A stretch of 64,000 nt of DNA, from contig WTKD01000006.1 of assembly GCA_011524535.1 (NCBI GenBank), positions 105,601 through 169,600 of the forward strand, read 5' to 3'. Shown piece after piece: positions 26,622 through 35,370 of the stretch. The translations under genes and the position numbers were made by a program. How positions within the stretch are numbered: position 1 is the first letter of the stretch; each line of letters begins with the position of its first letter. The notes below the pieces were generated by a model. That model was given only the letters and a program-made list of their open reading frames with translations, searched no databases and was not told where the DNA came from. The DNA is from Spirochaetaceae bacterium (GTDB lineage: Bacteria; Spirochaetota; Spirochaetia; WTKD01).

Positions 26622-27536
26622 TCAGGTAAAATTCTGAACAATCGTTTTACCATTCAAATTTGCGATGGTGGTTGCATCGGTAATGACGAGTACCGTTTGC
26701 AGAACATGCAATAGTTTGTCGAGGTAAGAATGAAAAAAACCCTCGGTTGAGGCTGCTATCTCTGCGACCATGTAATCAAATTCTTCCTGAGCGGGTGATT
26801 GGTTGTGCAGTAAGGCATGGGTTAATTGAGTGACCGATAGTGTATCTATAATCACAATATCAGCCCCAAGGGCAAAGAGTTTTGGCACATCTGAAAAACG
26901 TTCTAGAGGACAATGTACGAGTAACAACATTTCGTGCTTTATGGTTTTTTCTTTTACCCTGGGAAGTATTTCAGCAAAAGGGGCGTATACCCCATATTCG
27001 GTCATACACATTTTTTGTGATAACCCATAGCCAAAGACAAAAGCATTGCATCCAACATCGGCTAGATAATCTATTTTATAGAAATCATCGCTCGGCCCCC
27101 AGGCCATAGGGGTCTGTGGGAATTCTTCACGCCATTGGGATAGAGTATGTAATGACAATTGCTCATCTTGATCATAGGTAGAGAGATACAATATTAGTGA
27201 TGATGTTTTATCTATAGAAATTTCTTGCAGCATGGTTTTTACTTTTTTTGGTTCGTGCTTTCCTGTGGGTATAGACAAGGCATAGAATGTCTCGGGTTGA
27301 AATGAAAACAATCCAATCTGTTCGAGGTGTGTCATGTGCACACAAGCTTCGTGTGCTGGGGATAGAACGAGTGGAGAGGAAGGAATCATGAGGGGGATAT
27401 TGTTCTTGGTTAATTTATCTTTCCATCGAATGGGAAGAGACAGAGATGGTGAGGCGTTGGGGTGGTAGGCTTTTGTTTGAACAATATGTAATTGTTCTAA
27501 TGGATTACATCGCGGAATGTATTTTTTTGGATTCAT
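26622..27536 (-). CDS. Degenerate IMPDH/GMP-reductase-like TIM-barrel protein
   Basis: A 304-residue protein whose blocks follow IMP dehydrogenase/GMP reductase in order. They are a PSLSLPIRW start, NIPLMIPSSP, LADVGCNAFVFGYG, then SQKMCMTEYGVYAP where the catalytic Cys loop GSxCxTR would be, and finally FALGADIVIIDT. A Cys is present at the loop, but the surrounding glycines and Arg are lost. No CBS domains occur. It may be a pseudoenzyme or a distant barrel enzyme. ATG 27536 lacks a strong ribosome-binding site. It stands alone between tRNA-Ser and the OTC gene. Confidence 0.45.
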   Translation of the reverse strand: MNPKKYIPRCNPLEQLHIVQTKAYHPNASPSLSLPIRWKDKLTKNNIPLMIPSSPLVLSPAHEACVHMTHLEQIGLFSFQPETFYALSIPTGKHEPKKVKTMLQEISIDKTSSLILYLSTYDQDEQLSLHTLSQWREEFPQTPMAWGPSDDFYKIDYLADVGCNAFVFGYGLSQKMCMTEYGVYAPFAEILPRVKEKTIKHEMLLLVHCPLERFSDVPKLFALGADIVIIDTLSVTQLTHALLHNQSPAQEEFDYMVAEIAASTEGFFHSYLDKLLHVLQTVLVITDATTIANLNGKTIVQNFT

Positions 27537-27627
27537 ATAGGTGATACGTTCAGAATGTTCGCATAGCTTGCGTCAAATCTAGGATATCTCTTCGAAACAG
27601 TAGCAAAAGGTAATTAAGAGATTGCTA

Positions 27628-28629
27628 TTACGGAGTAAAAATACGTATATCATGCAAGGCATAAATCATAAGGCTTTGCATGATGTATTGTTTGTTGATC
27701 GCTTGTACTTTGTGGATAGAACGTGGACTAGTATATACATCTTCTGATATTTCCGATCCTATATGAGCAGGCAAGCAATGCATCACCAGGGAATTTTCTG
27801 GCGCACATGATAGGAGGCTAGAATTCACCTGATAGTCTTTGAACATTTTCTCTCGTGTACTCTGCTCTGATTCATCTCCGATAGAAACCCATGTATCGGT
27901 GTAGATGATATCTGCATCGGAGACGGCTTCTCGCGGGTCTTCTATGTACTGGGCGGGGACCCGTTCTTTGAATTTGTAAGATTTTGGGGATGAGTACACC
28001 ATAGTCATATTCATCTTTTCTGCCAAAAATGCGAGTGATCTTGAGACGTTATTGGCGTCTCCGATAAATGCAAGTTTTAGATTCGAGAAATCGGTTTTGA
28101 AACATTCGTTTATTGTAAAAAAATCGGTTAGGGCTTGTGTTGGGTGTTGGACGGTGGACATAGCATTTACGAAAGGCACGGAAGAAGCCTTGCTGAGTTC
28201 TACCAAAAGAGCATGATCGTACATACGTACAAAAATCATAGAATAGAGTTCAGATAAAATCTTTATTTCTTCTGTGGGATGGGTGAGATGTAAATTGGTT
28301 GTGTGCCAGTCCATGTACGTAAAAGTTGTGCGTAACTCATGGGCTGCTATATCCAAAGATGAACGCGTTCGGGTCGATGTTTGCTGAAACAATCCCAATA
28401 CAGGGCGCGCAAATTGCAAAGAAGTAATAATAGATTTTGCGTATTTTATTCTTTTAGAAACGTCCAGAAAATAATTGCAGAGATCGACCGACAAGTCTTG
28501 AATTTCATTCAATATAAAAATATTTTTCTTGGTTTGTTGGTTTTCATGGAGATATAGAATATGTTCTAAGCTCGATTTTTTGGCATCCATTGTAAAAGAT
28601 ATCAATTTCTTGACATCTAGTGAAGTCAT
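27628..28629 (-). CDS. argF: Ornithine carbamoyltransferase family protein
   Basis: This enzyme makes citrulline from ornithine and carbamoyl phosphate, in arginine synthesis or in the arginine deiminase route. The 333 residues have the carbamoyl-phosphate site QQTSTRTRSS, HPTQALTDF, the DTWVSIGDE loop (usually SMG) and HCLPAH. It probably acts in the cytosol as a trimer. ATG 28629 is chosen; an upstream in-frame TTG at 28650 is possible. No other arginine gene is nearby. The paralogous aspartate or putrescine carbamoyltransferases are less likely given the SIG loop, but not excluded. Confidence 0.8.
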   Translation of the reverse strand: MTSLDVKKLISFTMDAKKSSLEHILYLHENQQTKKNIFILNEIQDLSVDLCNYFLDVSKRIKYAKSIITSLQFARPVLGLFQQTSTRTRSSLDIAAHELRTTFTYMDWHTTNLHLTHPTEEIKILSELYSMIFVRMYDHALLVELSKASSVPFVNAMSTVQHPTQALTDFFTINECFKTDFSNLKLAFIGDANNVSRSLAFLAEKMNMTMVYSSPKSYKFKERVPAQYIEDPREAVSDADIIYTDTWVSIGDESEQSTREKMFKDYQVNSSLLSCAPENSLVMHCLPAHIGSEISEDVYTSPRSIHKVQAINKQYIMQSLMIYALHDIRIFTP

Positions 28630-28852
28630 CAGAAAAGAAATATAGCACAAAATATTTTAAAAATACGAGGATAGAGTAATATGCGAGTTAGGCATTGAAA
28701 ATAATATGAGGGCTAATATCGAAGTATTCTTGTTACGGTACATATTCAGAAAGTGTCGAGGTAATTTATCTATAGTGGCATAGCATTCGATGTACGAAAG
28801 ACGAAAATCTGCATTGGTATAGTCTTGTTTTTGTATAAGCAAGACAAGTTCA
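28630..28852. other. Intergenic stretch with an unsupported minus-strand frame
   Basis: This AT-rich spacer lies between the OTC gene and the Cas4-like gene. A minus-strand frame (28657-28842, TTG start) translates to a plausible 61-residue sequence, but it lacks a ribosome-binding site. It runs open upstream into the end of the nuclease gene in the +1 frame. I see no terminator or promoter with confidence. Confidence 0.3.
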
Positions 28853-29611
28853 TTATGAACTGCTTGTGGGGTCGGAGGGGGACGTTGTGTTAAGGAGGGC
28901 TGTTTGTTCTTCTTCTGTTAAAGATTTCCAGCAATACTCGCTGTATGGACAAAGAAAGGGATGTACACAATGGGGACCAGGAGGACAGCTCGGTGGTGTA
29001 TGGTTTCGAATAACTGCGAATAATTCAAAATTTGTTTTTGTGATGGATTGCTGCATAGATATGATCGGTGAAGTCACATCAACTCGGGTGAAAATTCCTG
29101 AAACATTGGTTACGGGTGTATCTGCAGGGATTTGTTTCTTTAGATGGATAATATAAGCAGATGCTAAATCATAGCCAGCTGCTTTGAATACTCGCCACTG
29201 AAAAGCAAGGTCATCGAGGTGATGAGGAAGAACCTCCGAGGCTGCCTTTACTTCATACAATATCCATCGGTTATCCGAGTTCATAGAAAGTATGTCTATG
29301 CGGGCATGAGAATGATCAAGGGGATGCTCTGCGCAGGCTTCGAATAATATTCGAGCTCCCTCTGCGATCAAGTTTTTTGTGCGGATAATTGATAACGATG
29401 TATTCCAAGGAGGAGTATCAACTAGCTTTCCTTCGAGGAATAGTTGTCGGGCTCGTTCTCCTATTGTTGTCCCAAACGTGAGATTTTTTTGGACCTCTTC
29501 GCGTGGTGGCGTATATATGTCCTTACGATGTCGATAGAACCATAGGGCCAAGGGGCATTGTTTTCCTCTTAGAAATTCAGATTTTGAGATACCACGAACA
29601 AGGGGGACCAT
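28853..29611 (-). CDS. Cas4-like PD-(D/E)XK nuclease, stand-alone
   Basis: A 252-residue protein with the N-terminal pattern SKSEFLRGKQCPLALWFYRH and the nuclease core ARIDIL...YEVKAAS, giving the Asp and Glu-x-Lys of PD-(D/E)XK enzymes. The C-terminal cluster CVHPFLCPYSEYC, with Cys19, forms the usual four-Cys iron-sulphur site of Cas4/AddB-type nucleases. This N-terminal domain is often fused to an RNase T-like DUF2779 part, which is missing here. There is no CRISPR array or other cas gene in the window, so a general DNA-end-processing role is more likely. ATG 29611 lacks a clear ribosome-binding site. Confidence 0.75.
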   Translation of the reverse strand: MVPLVRGISKSEFLRGKQCPLALWFYRHRKDIYTPPREEVQKNLTFGTTIGERARQLFLEGKLVDTPPWNTSLSIIRTKNLIAEGARILFEACAEHPLDHSHARIDILSMNSDNRWILYEVKAASEVLPHHLDDLAFQWRVFKAAGYDLASAYIIHLKKQIPADTPVTNVSGIFTRVDVTSPIISMQQSITKTNFELFAVIRNHTPPSCPPGPHCVHPFLCPYSEYCWKSLTEEEQTALLNTTSPSDPTSSS

Positions 29612-29710
29612 TAGTTAGTATACCTTTGAAAAATATTTCTTAAAATGATATTTGTAAAACGTAACCGTATACGTGTAACCTGTGAATCGAAACTTTGTTT
29701 AGATTCTGTA

Positions 29711-30340
29711 ATGTACAAAATACTGTTACTGAGTGTCATCATTATCAGCGGGTTGAATATCGTATTTGCGCATGATGGTCATCATGAATCCATGGTCAAT
29801 GTGTTCGAAAATGAAGTACTGCAAGAACTTTATATTATTGAATTCACCCTGAGTGAAACGATGAAGGAAGTTTCTAGTCAGATAGATGAAGCGTGGATAT
29901 TTCCGCCTGATATACGAATAATGGAACGAATTGACGATATTGAATCTGCGATTATTATCCAAAATGGCACAGTTCCCACCATGTCTCCCCCACTGGTTGG
30001 TTCTGTTTCTACACTCGAGCAGGCGTTAGAAGTTGTTATTACCGCTGCAGAAAGTGCGGAGCAGGCGTACATGAGGCTTATAGAGGCTGAGAGCGATTCG
30101 GTTCGTCAAACGACCTTACGGACCGCTCTTAGTTCTGGCCCTGCACGTATATTTCAGGTGTATACTGTGCTCCTGACAGCTCTCGAATCTGATGAGTTCA
30201 TGGGTGAATTTAGGAAGTTGAGAAATAGACTTTCGAGGAAGAGTTTGGGTGATGAAAAAAGAGATCGAAATTCTAGAAAAGAACAAAGTGACATGGATAA
30301 GCATGGGCACAGAAAAAATTCAGAAAGCGAAAACAGTTAA
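29711..30340 (+). CDS. Secreted protein with His-rich N-terminus, unknown
   Basis: The 209 residues begin with a clear signal peptide (MYKILLLSVIIISG, likely cut after VFA). The mature protein starts HDGHHESM, a metal-binding-like His cluster. The middle is helical and acidic, and the last 45 residues are strongly charged (many Arg, Lys, Asp) and end in KHGHRK. No family is recognised. The chosen ATG 29711 fits the signal peptide; the frame is open to 29645. It could be a periplasmic metal-binding protein, but this is only an inference from the histidines. Confidence 0.6.
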   Translation: MYKILLLSVIIISGLNIVFAHDGHHESMVNVFENEVLQELYIIEFTLSETMKEVSSQIDEAWIFPPDIRIMERIDDIESAIIIQNGTVPTMSPPLVGSVSTLEQALEVVITAAESAEQAYMRLIEAESDSVRQTTLRTALSSGPARIFQVYTVLLTALESDEFMGEFRKLRNRLSRKSLGDEKRDRNSRKEQSDMDKHGHRKNSESENS

Positions 30341-30394
30341 ACAATGAGATAAAACCAATTGCCGATTGCTAGGGCTTTGTGAGTTAGTGCAGGA

Positions 30395-30423
30395 TTGTTG
30401 AAGTGCAAAAAATTTGCTACACT
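30395..30423 (+). promoter_or_regulatory. Promoter of the SRP RNA gene
   Basis: TTGTTG at 30395-30400 and TACACT at 30418-30423 are separated by 17 bases. They resemble a sigma-70 promoter and place the start about eight bases downstream, at the 5' end of the SRP RNA stem (30431). Confidence 0.6.
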
Positions 30424-30430
30424 TTGTTGC

Positions 30431-30523
30431 ACTGGGTGCTGTGCACGTCATAATTGCAAAACCCCGTCAGGTTCGGAAGAAAGCAGCGGTATGTATGAGT
30501 GGTGGTGCTGCAGGTCACCTAGT
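30431..30523 (+). ncRNA. ffs: Signal recognition particle RNA (4.5S type)
   Basis: The conserved domain IV core GTCAGGTTCGGAAGAAAGCAGC is present at about 30466-30487 (E. coli reads GTCAGGTCCGGAAGGAAGCAGC). The ends pair as a closing stem, ACTGGGTG (30431-30438) with CACCTAGT (30516-30523). The RNA of about 93 bases binds Ffh and directs membrane proteins to the translocon. It lies directly upstream of dnaX, as in many bacteria. Exact ends are estimated from the stem. Confidence 0.92.
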
Positions 30524-30531
30524 GCGTTTAT

Positions 30532-32277
30532 ATGCGTCGCCACATAACAGCAACCCGTAGAAGACCTGTTTCATTCGAAGAATTGAAAGGGCAGGATTTG
30601 ATTGCTACGTCTTTAGACAAGGCTGTGCGAACCGGAGAGATCAGCAACGCCTATTTGTTTTCGGGTCCTCAGGGGGTAGGAAAAACTACAGCGGCACGCC
30701 TGTTGGCTGCTGCGCTACAAGGAACTTCGTCCGAGCAAGGAACGCCTTCTGGCAAAAAAAAACAAGCGTCTGTTACGTATGCTCCTTGGGTGAACGGAGG
30801 GGTTGCGGTGGATGTTATCGAAATAGACGGAGCCTCACACAGCGGTGTACACGATGTTCGAGCGATTCGAGATCAAGTACTGTACCCTCCGATTGAATAC
30901 CCATACAAAATATATATTATTGATGAAGTGCATATGCTTTCCAATAGTGCATTCAATGCTCTATTGAAAACAATCGAAGAACCTCCTTCCTATATTGTAT
31001 TTATATTCGCAACCACAGAACTACAAAGAATGCCCGTGACAATCCGCTCGCGATGTCAACAATTTCATTTCCAAACGATCGAATCTCCGGTTATTGTTTC
31101 TTCGCTCCAAGAGGCAGGAAAAGAAGATTCATTGACTATAGAGCCAATGGCTGCCGAACTAATGGCGAGAGAAGCACATGGATCTTTACGCGATGCTTAT
31201 ATGTTGTATGATCAAATCAAGACCATAGCTCCCAAAGGAAAAATTTCAGAGAAACTTGCCTTAGAACATCTTGGGTATCACGGTATGCCTACATTTCGAA
31301 AGCTGGTTCTTCATATTTTGAATGCAGAAGAAAAAGAAGCTCAAAACTGTCTAAAAACCCTGTTTGCGAATGGGAATAGCGTTCAAACGATATTGTCTTT
31401 TCTTATGCGGATGTTTCGGACAGCGTATTGTTATACATTGGATATCGAAGAAGATACACTTTCATTTTTTGGTTTGACTCCAGAATCGATACAGCGATAC
31501 TCCACCATGCAATGTGAACATGGGGTGTTCAGATGTATAGAAGTCCTTCGTGATGTGCAGCGATCCGATTTTGCACAGGTTGAAGCCGAATTACTCATTT
31601 CTGATATGTGTAGGTTGTCATCATATAGATCATTGACCGAATTGGTTGCCGATCTTCAGACACTCGCAAGTGGAGATGCTGTTGTAAATGCTTCTTCGAA
31701 TGATTTTTCTATCCCATCCAAGGGATTGGATTACGAAGAGCGCACCACTGAGGGCATTAACATATCTGTTGATATTTCAGAATCAACGGAGAACAATGTG
31801 TCCTGGAAATCGCAGCAAAAGCAAGAAATGACCGGTCTAGAAGATACTGCTTCAAAAGACAAAGCCCTCGATAATTATTCGGTCGCTAAGACAGATGTGC
31901 AAGAGGAGAAGAAAACACGGAAAGCAAAAACCTCTTCAAAATTAGAAGCGGAGCGGAGCGGAGATTCAAAGCAAAACCCGTTGCAGTGGTTTAAAGAAGT
32001 TATTGCCCATTCTCAAGACAAGAAATATTTGATTGATTCGCTAAGCATGATCAAACGTGCGTGGATAGAAGGAAAGATCATGCATATAGAAGTCCCTGAT
32101 CAAGGGGTTAATCATGTAATATCAGAAAACAAACAACATACCTTGGGTGTTTTACGTTCTTTTGATAGTATTGAAAATATCATTTGTCACATAAAGCTTA
32201 GGAAGGACGGTCACAATCCCACATTATCAGAGATGCAACCGATTTTACAAGGAAAAATATCAAGCAACCATGAATGA
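30532..32277 (+). CDS. dnaX: DNA polymerase III subunit gamma/tau lacking the zinc-finger cysteines
   Basis: DnaX is the clamp-loader ATPase of the replicative polymerase. The 581 residues show Walker A GPQGVGKTT (45-53), Walker B YIIDEVHML (127-135), the SRC motif RSRC (172-175), and a sensor ATTEL. Between residues 61 and 93 the family normally has four zinc-binding Cys; here that stretch (GTSSEQG to VNGG) has none. Residues 370-470 form a charged linker, and the C-terminus has a tau-like domain. It follows ffs, overlaps ybaB by eight bases, and heads the dnaX-ybaB-recR run. Confidence 0.94.
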   Translation: MRRHITATRRRPVSFEELKGQDLIATSLDKAVRTGEISNAYLFSGPQGVGKTTAARLLAAALQGTSSEQGTPSGKKKQASVTYAPWVNGGVAVDVIEIDGASHSGVHDVRAIRDQVLYPPIEYPYKIYIIDEVHMLSNSAFNALLKTIEEPPSYIVFIFATTELQRMPVTIRSRCQQFHFQTIESPVIVSSLQEAGKEDSLTIEPMAAELMAREAHGSLRDAYMLYDQIKTIAPKGKISEKLALEHLGYHGMPTFRKLVLHILNAEEKEAQNCLKTLFANGNSVQTILSFLMRMFRTAYCYTLDIEEDTLSFFGLTPESIQRYSTMQCEHGVFRCIEVLRDVQRSDFAQVEAELLISDMCRLSSYRSLTELVADLQTLASGDAVVNASSNDFSIPSKGLDYEERTTEGINISVDISESTENNVSWKSQQKQEMTGLEDTASKDKALDNYSVAKTDVQEEKKTRKAKTSSKLEAERSGDSKQNPLQWFKEVIAHSQDKKYLIDSLSMIKRAWIEGKIMHIEVPDQGVNHVISENKQHTLGVLRSFDSIENIICHIKLRKDGHNPTLSEMQPILQGKISSNHE

Positions 32278-32572
32278 GAACTTTTTTCAGTCACTCCAAA
32301 AACTAAACGCACAAGCAAAACAAGTACAGGAATCTCTTGAGAACATAACGGCTACGGGAAATTCCGGGGGCGACATGGTTTCGGTGGTTATGGATGGTCA
32401 TTTCATGGTTCAATCGGTAACAATAGATGAATCATTACTCGCAGAGGAACATAAAAAAGTCCTCGAGGAAATGGTTCAGGCAGCATCCATCGATGCAACA
32501 AAAAAAATAAGAGAACAGATTCAACAAAAGGTAGGAGGCCAATGGTCTTCGCTTATGAACTTCGGCGGCTGA
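32270..32572 (+). CDS. Nucleoid-associated protein, YbaB/EbfC family
   Basis: A 100-residue protein that binds DNA as a dimer. It has the family features: a helical start with LNAQAKQVQESL, a GDMVSVVMDGHF strand pair, VTIDESLL, and a helical LEEMVQAASIDATKKI end. In Borrelia the homologue EbfC binds specific sites and has gene-regulatory effects. It overlaps dnaX by eight bases and precedes recR by three. Confidence 0.9.
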   Translation: MNENFFQSLQKLNAQAKQVQESLENITATGNSGGDMVSVVMDGHFMVQSVTIDESLLAEEHKKVLEEMVQAASIDATKKIREQIQQKVGGQWSSLMNFGG

Positions 32573-32575
32573 TGT

Positions 32576-33163
32576 ATGCGTGCGATTGATACGTTGGTTG
32601 CTCTTTTGACTCGGCTGCCGAGCATTGGACCAAAAAGTGCGGCGCGCATGGTATATGCATTGTTGTATCGCGATAGATCATATGTGGCGGCCTTATCCGA
32701 ATCGATTCGTACACTCCATGAGGAGGTGCGTTTTTGTCCTCGGTGTGGAGGGTATAGTTCTGGCGATTTATGCGATGTGTGCACCGATCCTTCACGCGAT
32801 CAGAGCTCGGTCTGCGTTGTTGAATATGCACAGGATGTATTTACTCTTGAAAAAGTACAAATATTTAAGGGCGTTTTCCATGTGCTGCAGGGGGTAATAG
32901 ATCCCCTTCATGGAGTTAGCATCGATCAATTACGTGTCCATGAACTCGACAAGAGAGTTGAGAATGAAGTCATAACAGAACTTATCATTGCTACGAATCC
33001 TAGCGTAGAAGGCGATACAACCGCCGTTTTTTTGCAAGAACGTTATAAAGAAAAAACTCGAGTTACAAGACTTGCTCGAGGAATGCCCTTTGGGGGTTCC
33101 TTGGAATATTCAGACAGGCAGACGCTTCGCCGAGCTATTCAAGGCAGAGTGATGATGGAATAA
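32576..33163 (+). CDS. recR: Recombination protein RecR
   Basis: RecR works with RecF and RecO to load RecA at gaps. The 195 residues start with the helix-hairpin-helix region LTRLPSIGPKSAARM, then the zinc finger CPRCGG...CDVC (Cys54, 57, 66, 69 by count). A TOPRIM domain (VCVVEYAQDV, TNPSVEGDTTA) and the C-terminal conserved LARGMPFGGSLEYSD follow. The gene follows ybaB by three bases, the normal order. Confidence 0.95.
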   Translation: MRAIDTLVALLTRLPSIGPKSAARMVYALLYRDRSYVAALSESIRTLHEEVRFCPRCGGYSSGDLCDVCTDPSRDQSSVCVVEYAQDVFTLEKVQIFKGVFHVLQGVIDPLHGVSIDQLRVHELDKRVENEVITELIIATNPSVEGDTTAVFLQERYKEKTRVTRLARGMPFGGSLEYSDRQTLRRAIQGRVMME

Positions 33164-33187
33164 TCGCTCGATGGCGATAGTACGCAG

Positions 33188-34225
33188 ATGAGTGCGCAGG
33201 TATATTTTAGCAATGAACGTGACCCGCATATAAATCAAACAATCGAAGAAACCGTTTTTCATAGGGATTTTTCCCATGGAGGAGGAGAACACGTACCGCC
33301 TTCGAATAAAGCAATGATGGTTTGGCAGAATGATCCCGCGGTGTTTATTGGGAGAAACCAAGTTCCATGGTTTGAGTGTAGACTGCTAAATATGTGGGAG
33401 GATGCCATTCCTCTATGCAGGAGGATCAGCGGCGGCGGAGCGGTATATCATGACAAGCATACTATTTCAATGTCGTACATTGTTGATCGAAAAGAATTTA
33501 ATAGAATTACTCTTGTTCGGTTTCTGCAATCGGTATGCCAATCCTGGGGGGCAAAAACATTTCTTGATAATCGTCAGAACATATTTTTAGAACCTAAGAC
33601 ATCAGAGAACACAGGAGATGATTCGTCGAAACTGTTAAAAATAGGCGGCAGTGCGTTTCGTATAGAAAAAGGAAGAGCTCTTCATCATGTATCATTGTTG
33701 TTTGATTCTAATGCACAGGCTATGTGGAAATATCTTCGCTACAATAAGAAATTTCTCTCCCCGTCGGGGGGGACAGAATCCCAACGTAGTTCTGTTGGGT
33801 CCCTGTGCGAATACTCAAAGTCGCTGGCCAATAAGGAATCAAAACAGCAAGATTTTTTGACTTTATTGATCAATTCTGCACAGGAATTTCTGGATGCTAG
33901 GGTTGTAAGGCTCGATAAGGACATTGCTGATACGGCAGTTTTCGCAGAAAAAACTTCTCGAAAATGGATTCTTGGGATGACTCCAAGGCATACATTTGAT
34001 GCGATGATTTCAGGTATTCCCTATCGTTTTACAATCGCTTCTAATAATATTCTGACTTGTGAAAATATCTTGAATGGTGAGATATCATCGGGTACAATAG
34101 GCTCTGAGTTATTCAAAGACTTACCATTAACGCAGGAAGAAATATCCAGTGGTCAACAGTATACCAATATTTCACCGCAAACCTGCACTACACTTGAAAA
34201 ATTTGAGGAGACATTAGGAAGATGA
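33188..34225 (+). CDS. lplA: Lipoate-protein ligase A
   Basis: LplA activates free lipoate with ATP and attaches it to lipoyl domains of 2-oxoacid dehydrogenases or the glycine cleavage H protein. The 345 residues have [17 protein letters not shown], the lipoate/AMP-binding loop, and [19 protein letters not shown] with the catalytic Lys. The C-terminal accessory domain is present ([17 protein letters not shown]). It starts 25 bases after recR and overlaps deoD by four bases (ATGA). Confidence 0.9.
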   Translation: MSAQVYFSNERDPHINQTIEETVFHRDFSHGGGEHVPPSNKAMMVWQNDPAVFIGRNQVPWFECRLLNMWEDAIPLCRRISGGGAVYHDKHTISMSYIVDRKEFNRITLVRFLQSVCQSWGAKTFLDNRQNIFLEPKTSENTGDDSSKLLKIGGSAFRIEKGRALHHVSLLFDSNAQAMWKYLRYNKKFLSPSGGTESQRSSVGSLCEYSKSLANKESKQQDFLTLLINSAQEFLDARVVRLDKDIADTAVFAEKTSRKWILGMTPRHTFDAMISGIPYRFTIASNNILTCENILNGEISSGTIGSELFKDLPLTQEEISSGQQYTNISPQTCTTLEKFEETLGR

Positions 34226-34932
34226 GTGTTCATATAGCTGCAAAACCAGGAGATATTGCCGAAACAGTATTGCTGCCAGGAGATCCTTTACGGGCAAAAT
34301 TTATCGCCGAGTCATTTTTACAAGATGCAGAATGCTATAACAATGTGCGTGGTATGATGGGTTTCACGGGCGTTTACAAAGATCAAAAGATATCGGTGCA
34401 GGGGTCCGGGATGGGGATGCCTTCGATGGCTATTTATGTGAATGAGCTCATTACGAGTTATGGAGTCAAGAAAATCATCCGTGTTGGGTCTTGTGGAAGT
34501 TTACAAGAATACGTACACCCTCGCGATATAATTATTGCTATGTCTGCTTCCACCGATTCTGCGATGAATGCAACCCGATTGCAACCAGGGGCGGTATTTG
34601 CTCCAACGGCTTCATATGCTTTACTCGAAGCAAGCGTATCGGCGGCTCGAACGCTGGATATTCCTGTGCATGTGGGAAGTATTTTTTCTAGTGATACATT
34701 TTATCATGATGATCCAGACACATGGAAATTGTGGCAAAAGTATGGATTGCTCGGAGTCGAGATGGAAGCTGCGCAATTGTATTCACTTGGAGCGAAGCAT
34801 GGCATTGATACTTTGGCCTTGCTCACCGTAAGCGATAGCCTTGTGACGCATAAAGAGTTATCAAGCGAGGAGCGGCAAACCGGATTTCATGACATGATGA
34901 GGGTTGCTCTAGAAACCATACGCCCAAAATAA
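34222..34932 (+). CDS. deoD: Purine nucleoside phosphorylase, DeoD type
   Basis: This hexameric enzyme cleaves purine nucleosides with phosphate in salvage. The 236 residues have [15 protein letters not shown] (phosphate site), [29 protein letters not shown] with the nucleoside-binding Glu, and LLTVSDS with the catalytic Asp. The length is typical. It ends the dnaX-to-deoD run; 90 bases separate it from the next, convergent gene. Confidence 0.95.
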   Translation: MSVHIAAKPGDIAETVLLPGDPLRAKFIAESFLQDAECYNNVRGMMGFTGVYKDQKISVQGSGMGMPSMAIYVNELITSYGVKKIIRVGSCGSLQEYVHPRDIIIAMSASTDSAMNATRLQPGAVFAPTASYALLEASVSAARTLDIPVHVGSIFSSDTFYHDDPDTWKLWQKYGLLGVEMEAAQLYSLGAKHGIDTLALLTVSDSLVTHKELSSEERQTGFHDMMRVALETIRPK

Positions 34933-35022
34933 AGATGCTGGCGCTCCAATAATTTGGATATTCTTGATAGGTCTATTTTATCCGAATCAGGTTTTCACAC
35001 ATGATGTTTTTCGCATGACTGG

Positions 35023-35367
35023 TTAGTCGGGGAGTTCACCCAGACGATAGATGGGTTTCAAATCGTAGGCGGGCACTTCATAGGGGTGAGATTCTATCAA
35101 TGCTTCGATCACAGCTTCTACTTTTTTTCGAGGACAAATCGTCTCTACTCTGAGCTCGGGGACGAGGGATCTTTCGCCTACCTTTCCAATATATGGGGTG
35201 CTCGTCTGTTGAGGAACAAACTGACCAACTCCCAACACCTCCCAGCAGGATTCTGCGTATCCTTTTTCACTTCCCGCTCCCGACTGAAAAATCGCTTTTT
35301 TTACTTTCTCTGCATGTCGTATAGGAACAAAAAAAGTTAGTCGGTAGGCGGTGAATCCATCCATCAT
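35023..35367 (-). CDS. NIF3-like PII/CutA-fold domain protein
   Basis: A 114-residue protein matching the PII-like insert domain of NIF3/YqfO proteins as a stand-alone unit: YRLTFFVPIRHAEKVKKAI, GAGSEKGYAESCWEV, GVGQFVPQ, IGKVGE, LRVETICP and HPYEVPAYDL. The His-Pro-Tyr-Glu motif is diagnostic. The molecular role is not known; the fold is often oligomeric and may sense metals or small ligands. It lies three bases after the malate dehydrogenase stop, so it is probably co-transcribed. Confidence 0.85.
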   Translation of the reverse strand: MMDGFTAYRLTFFVPIRHAEKVKKAIFQSGAGSEKGYAESCWEVLGVGQFVPQQTSTPYIGKVGERSLVPELRVETICPRKKVEAVIEALIESHPYEVPAYDLKPIYRLGELPD

Positions 35368-35370
35368 AGA

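Noticed and set aside
26260-26637. Plus-strand ORF of 125 codons with RERDSNPRYP text
   Set aside because: It is the antisense of tRNA-Ser, a well-known false ORF.
28657-28842. Minus-strand 61-codon ORF downstream of the Cas4-like gene
   Set aside because: TTG start without a ribosome-binding site; recorded only as an intergenic note.
28853-29611. CRISPR system linked to the Cas4-like gene
   Set aside because: No repeat array or cas1/cas2 near it.
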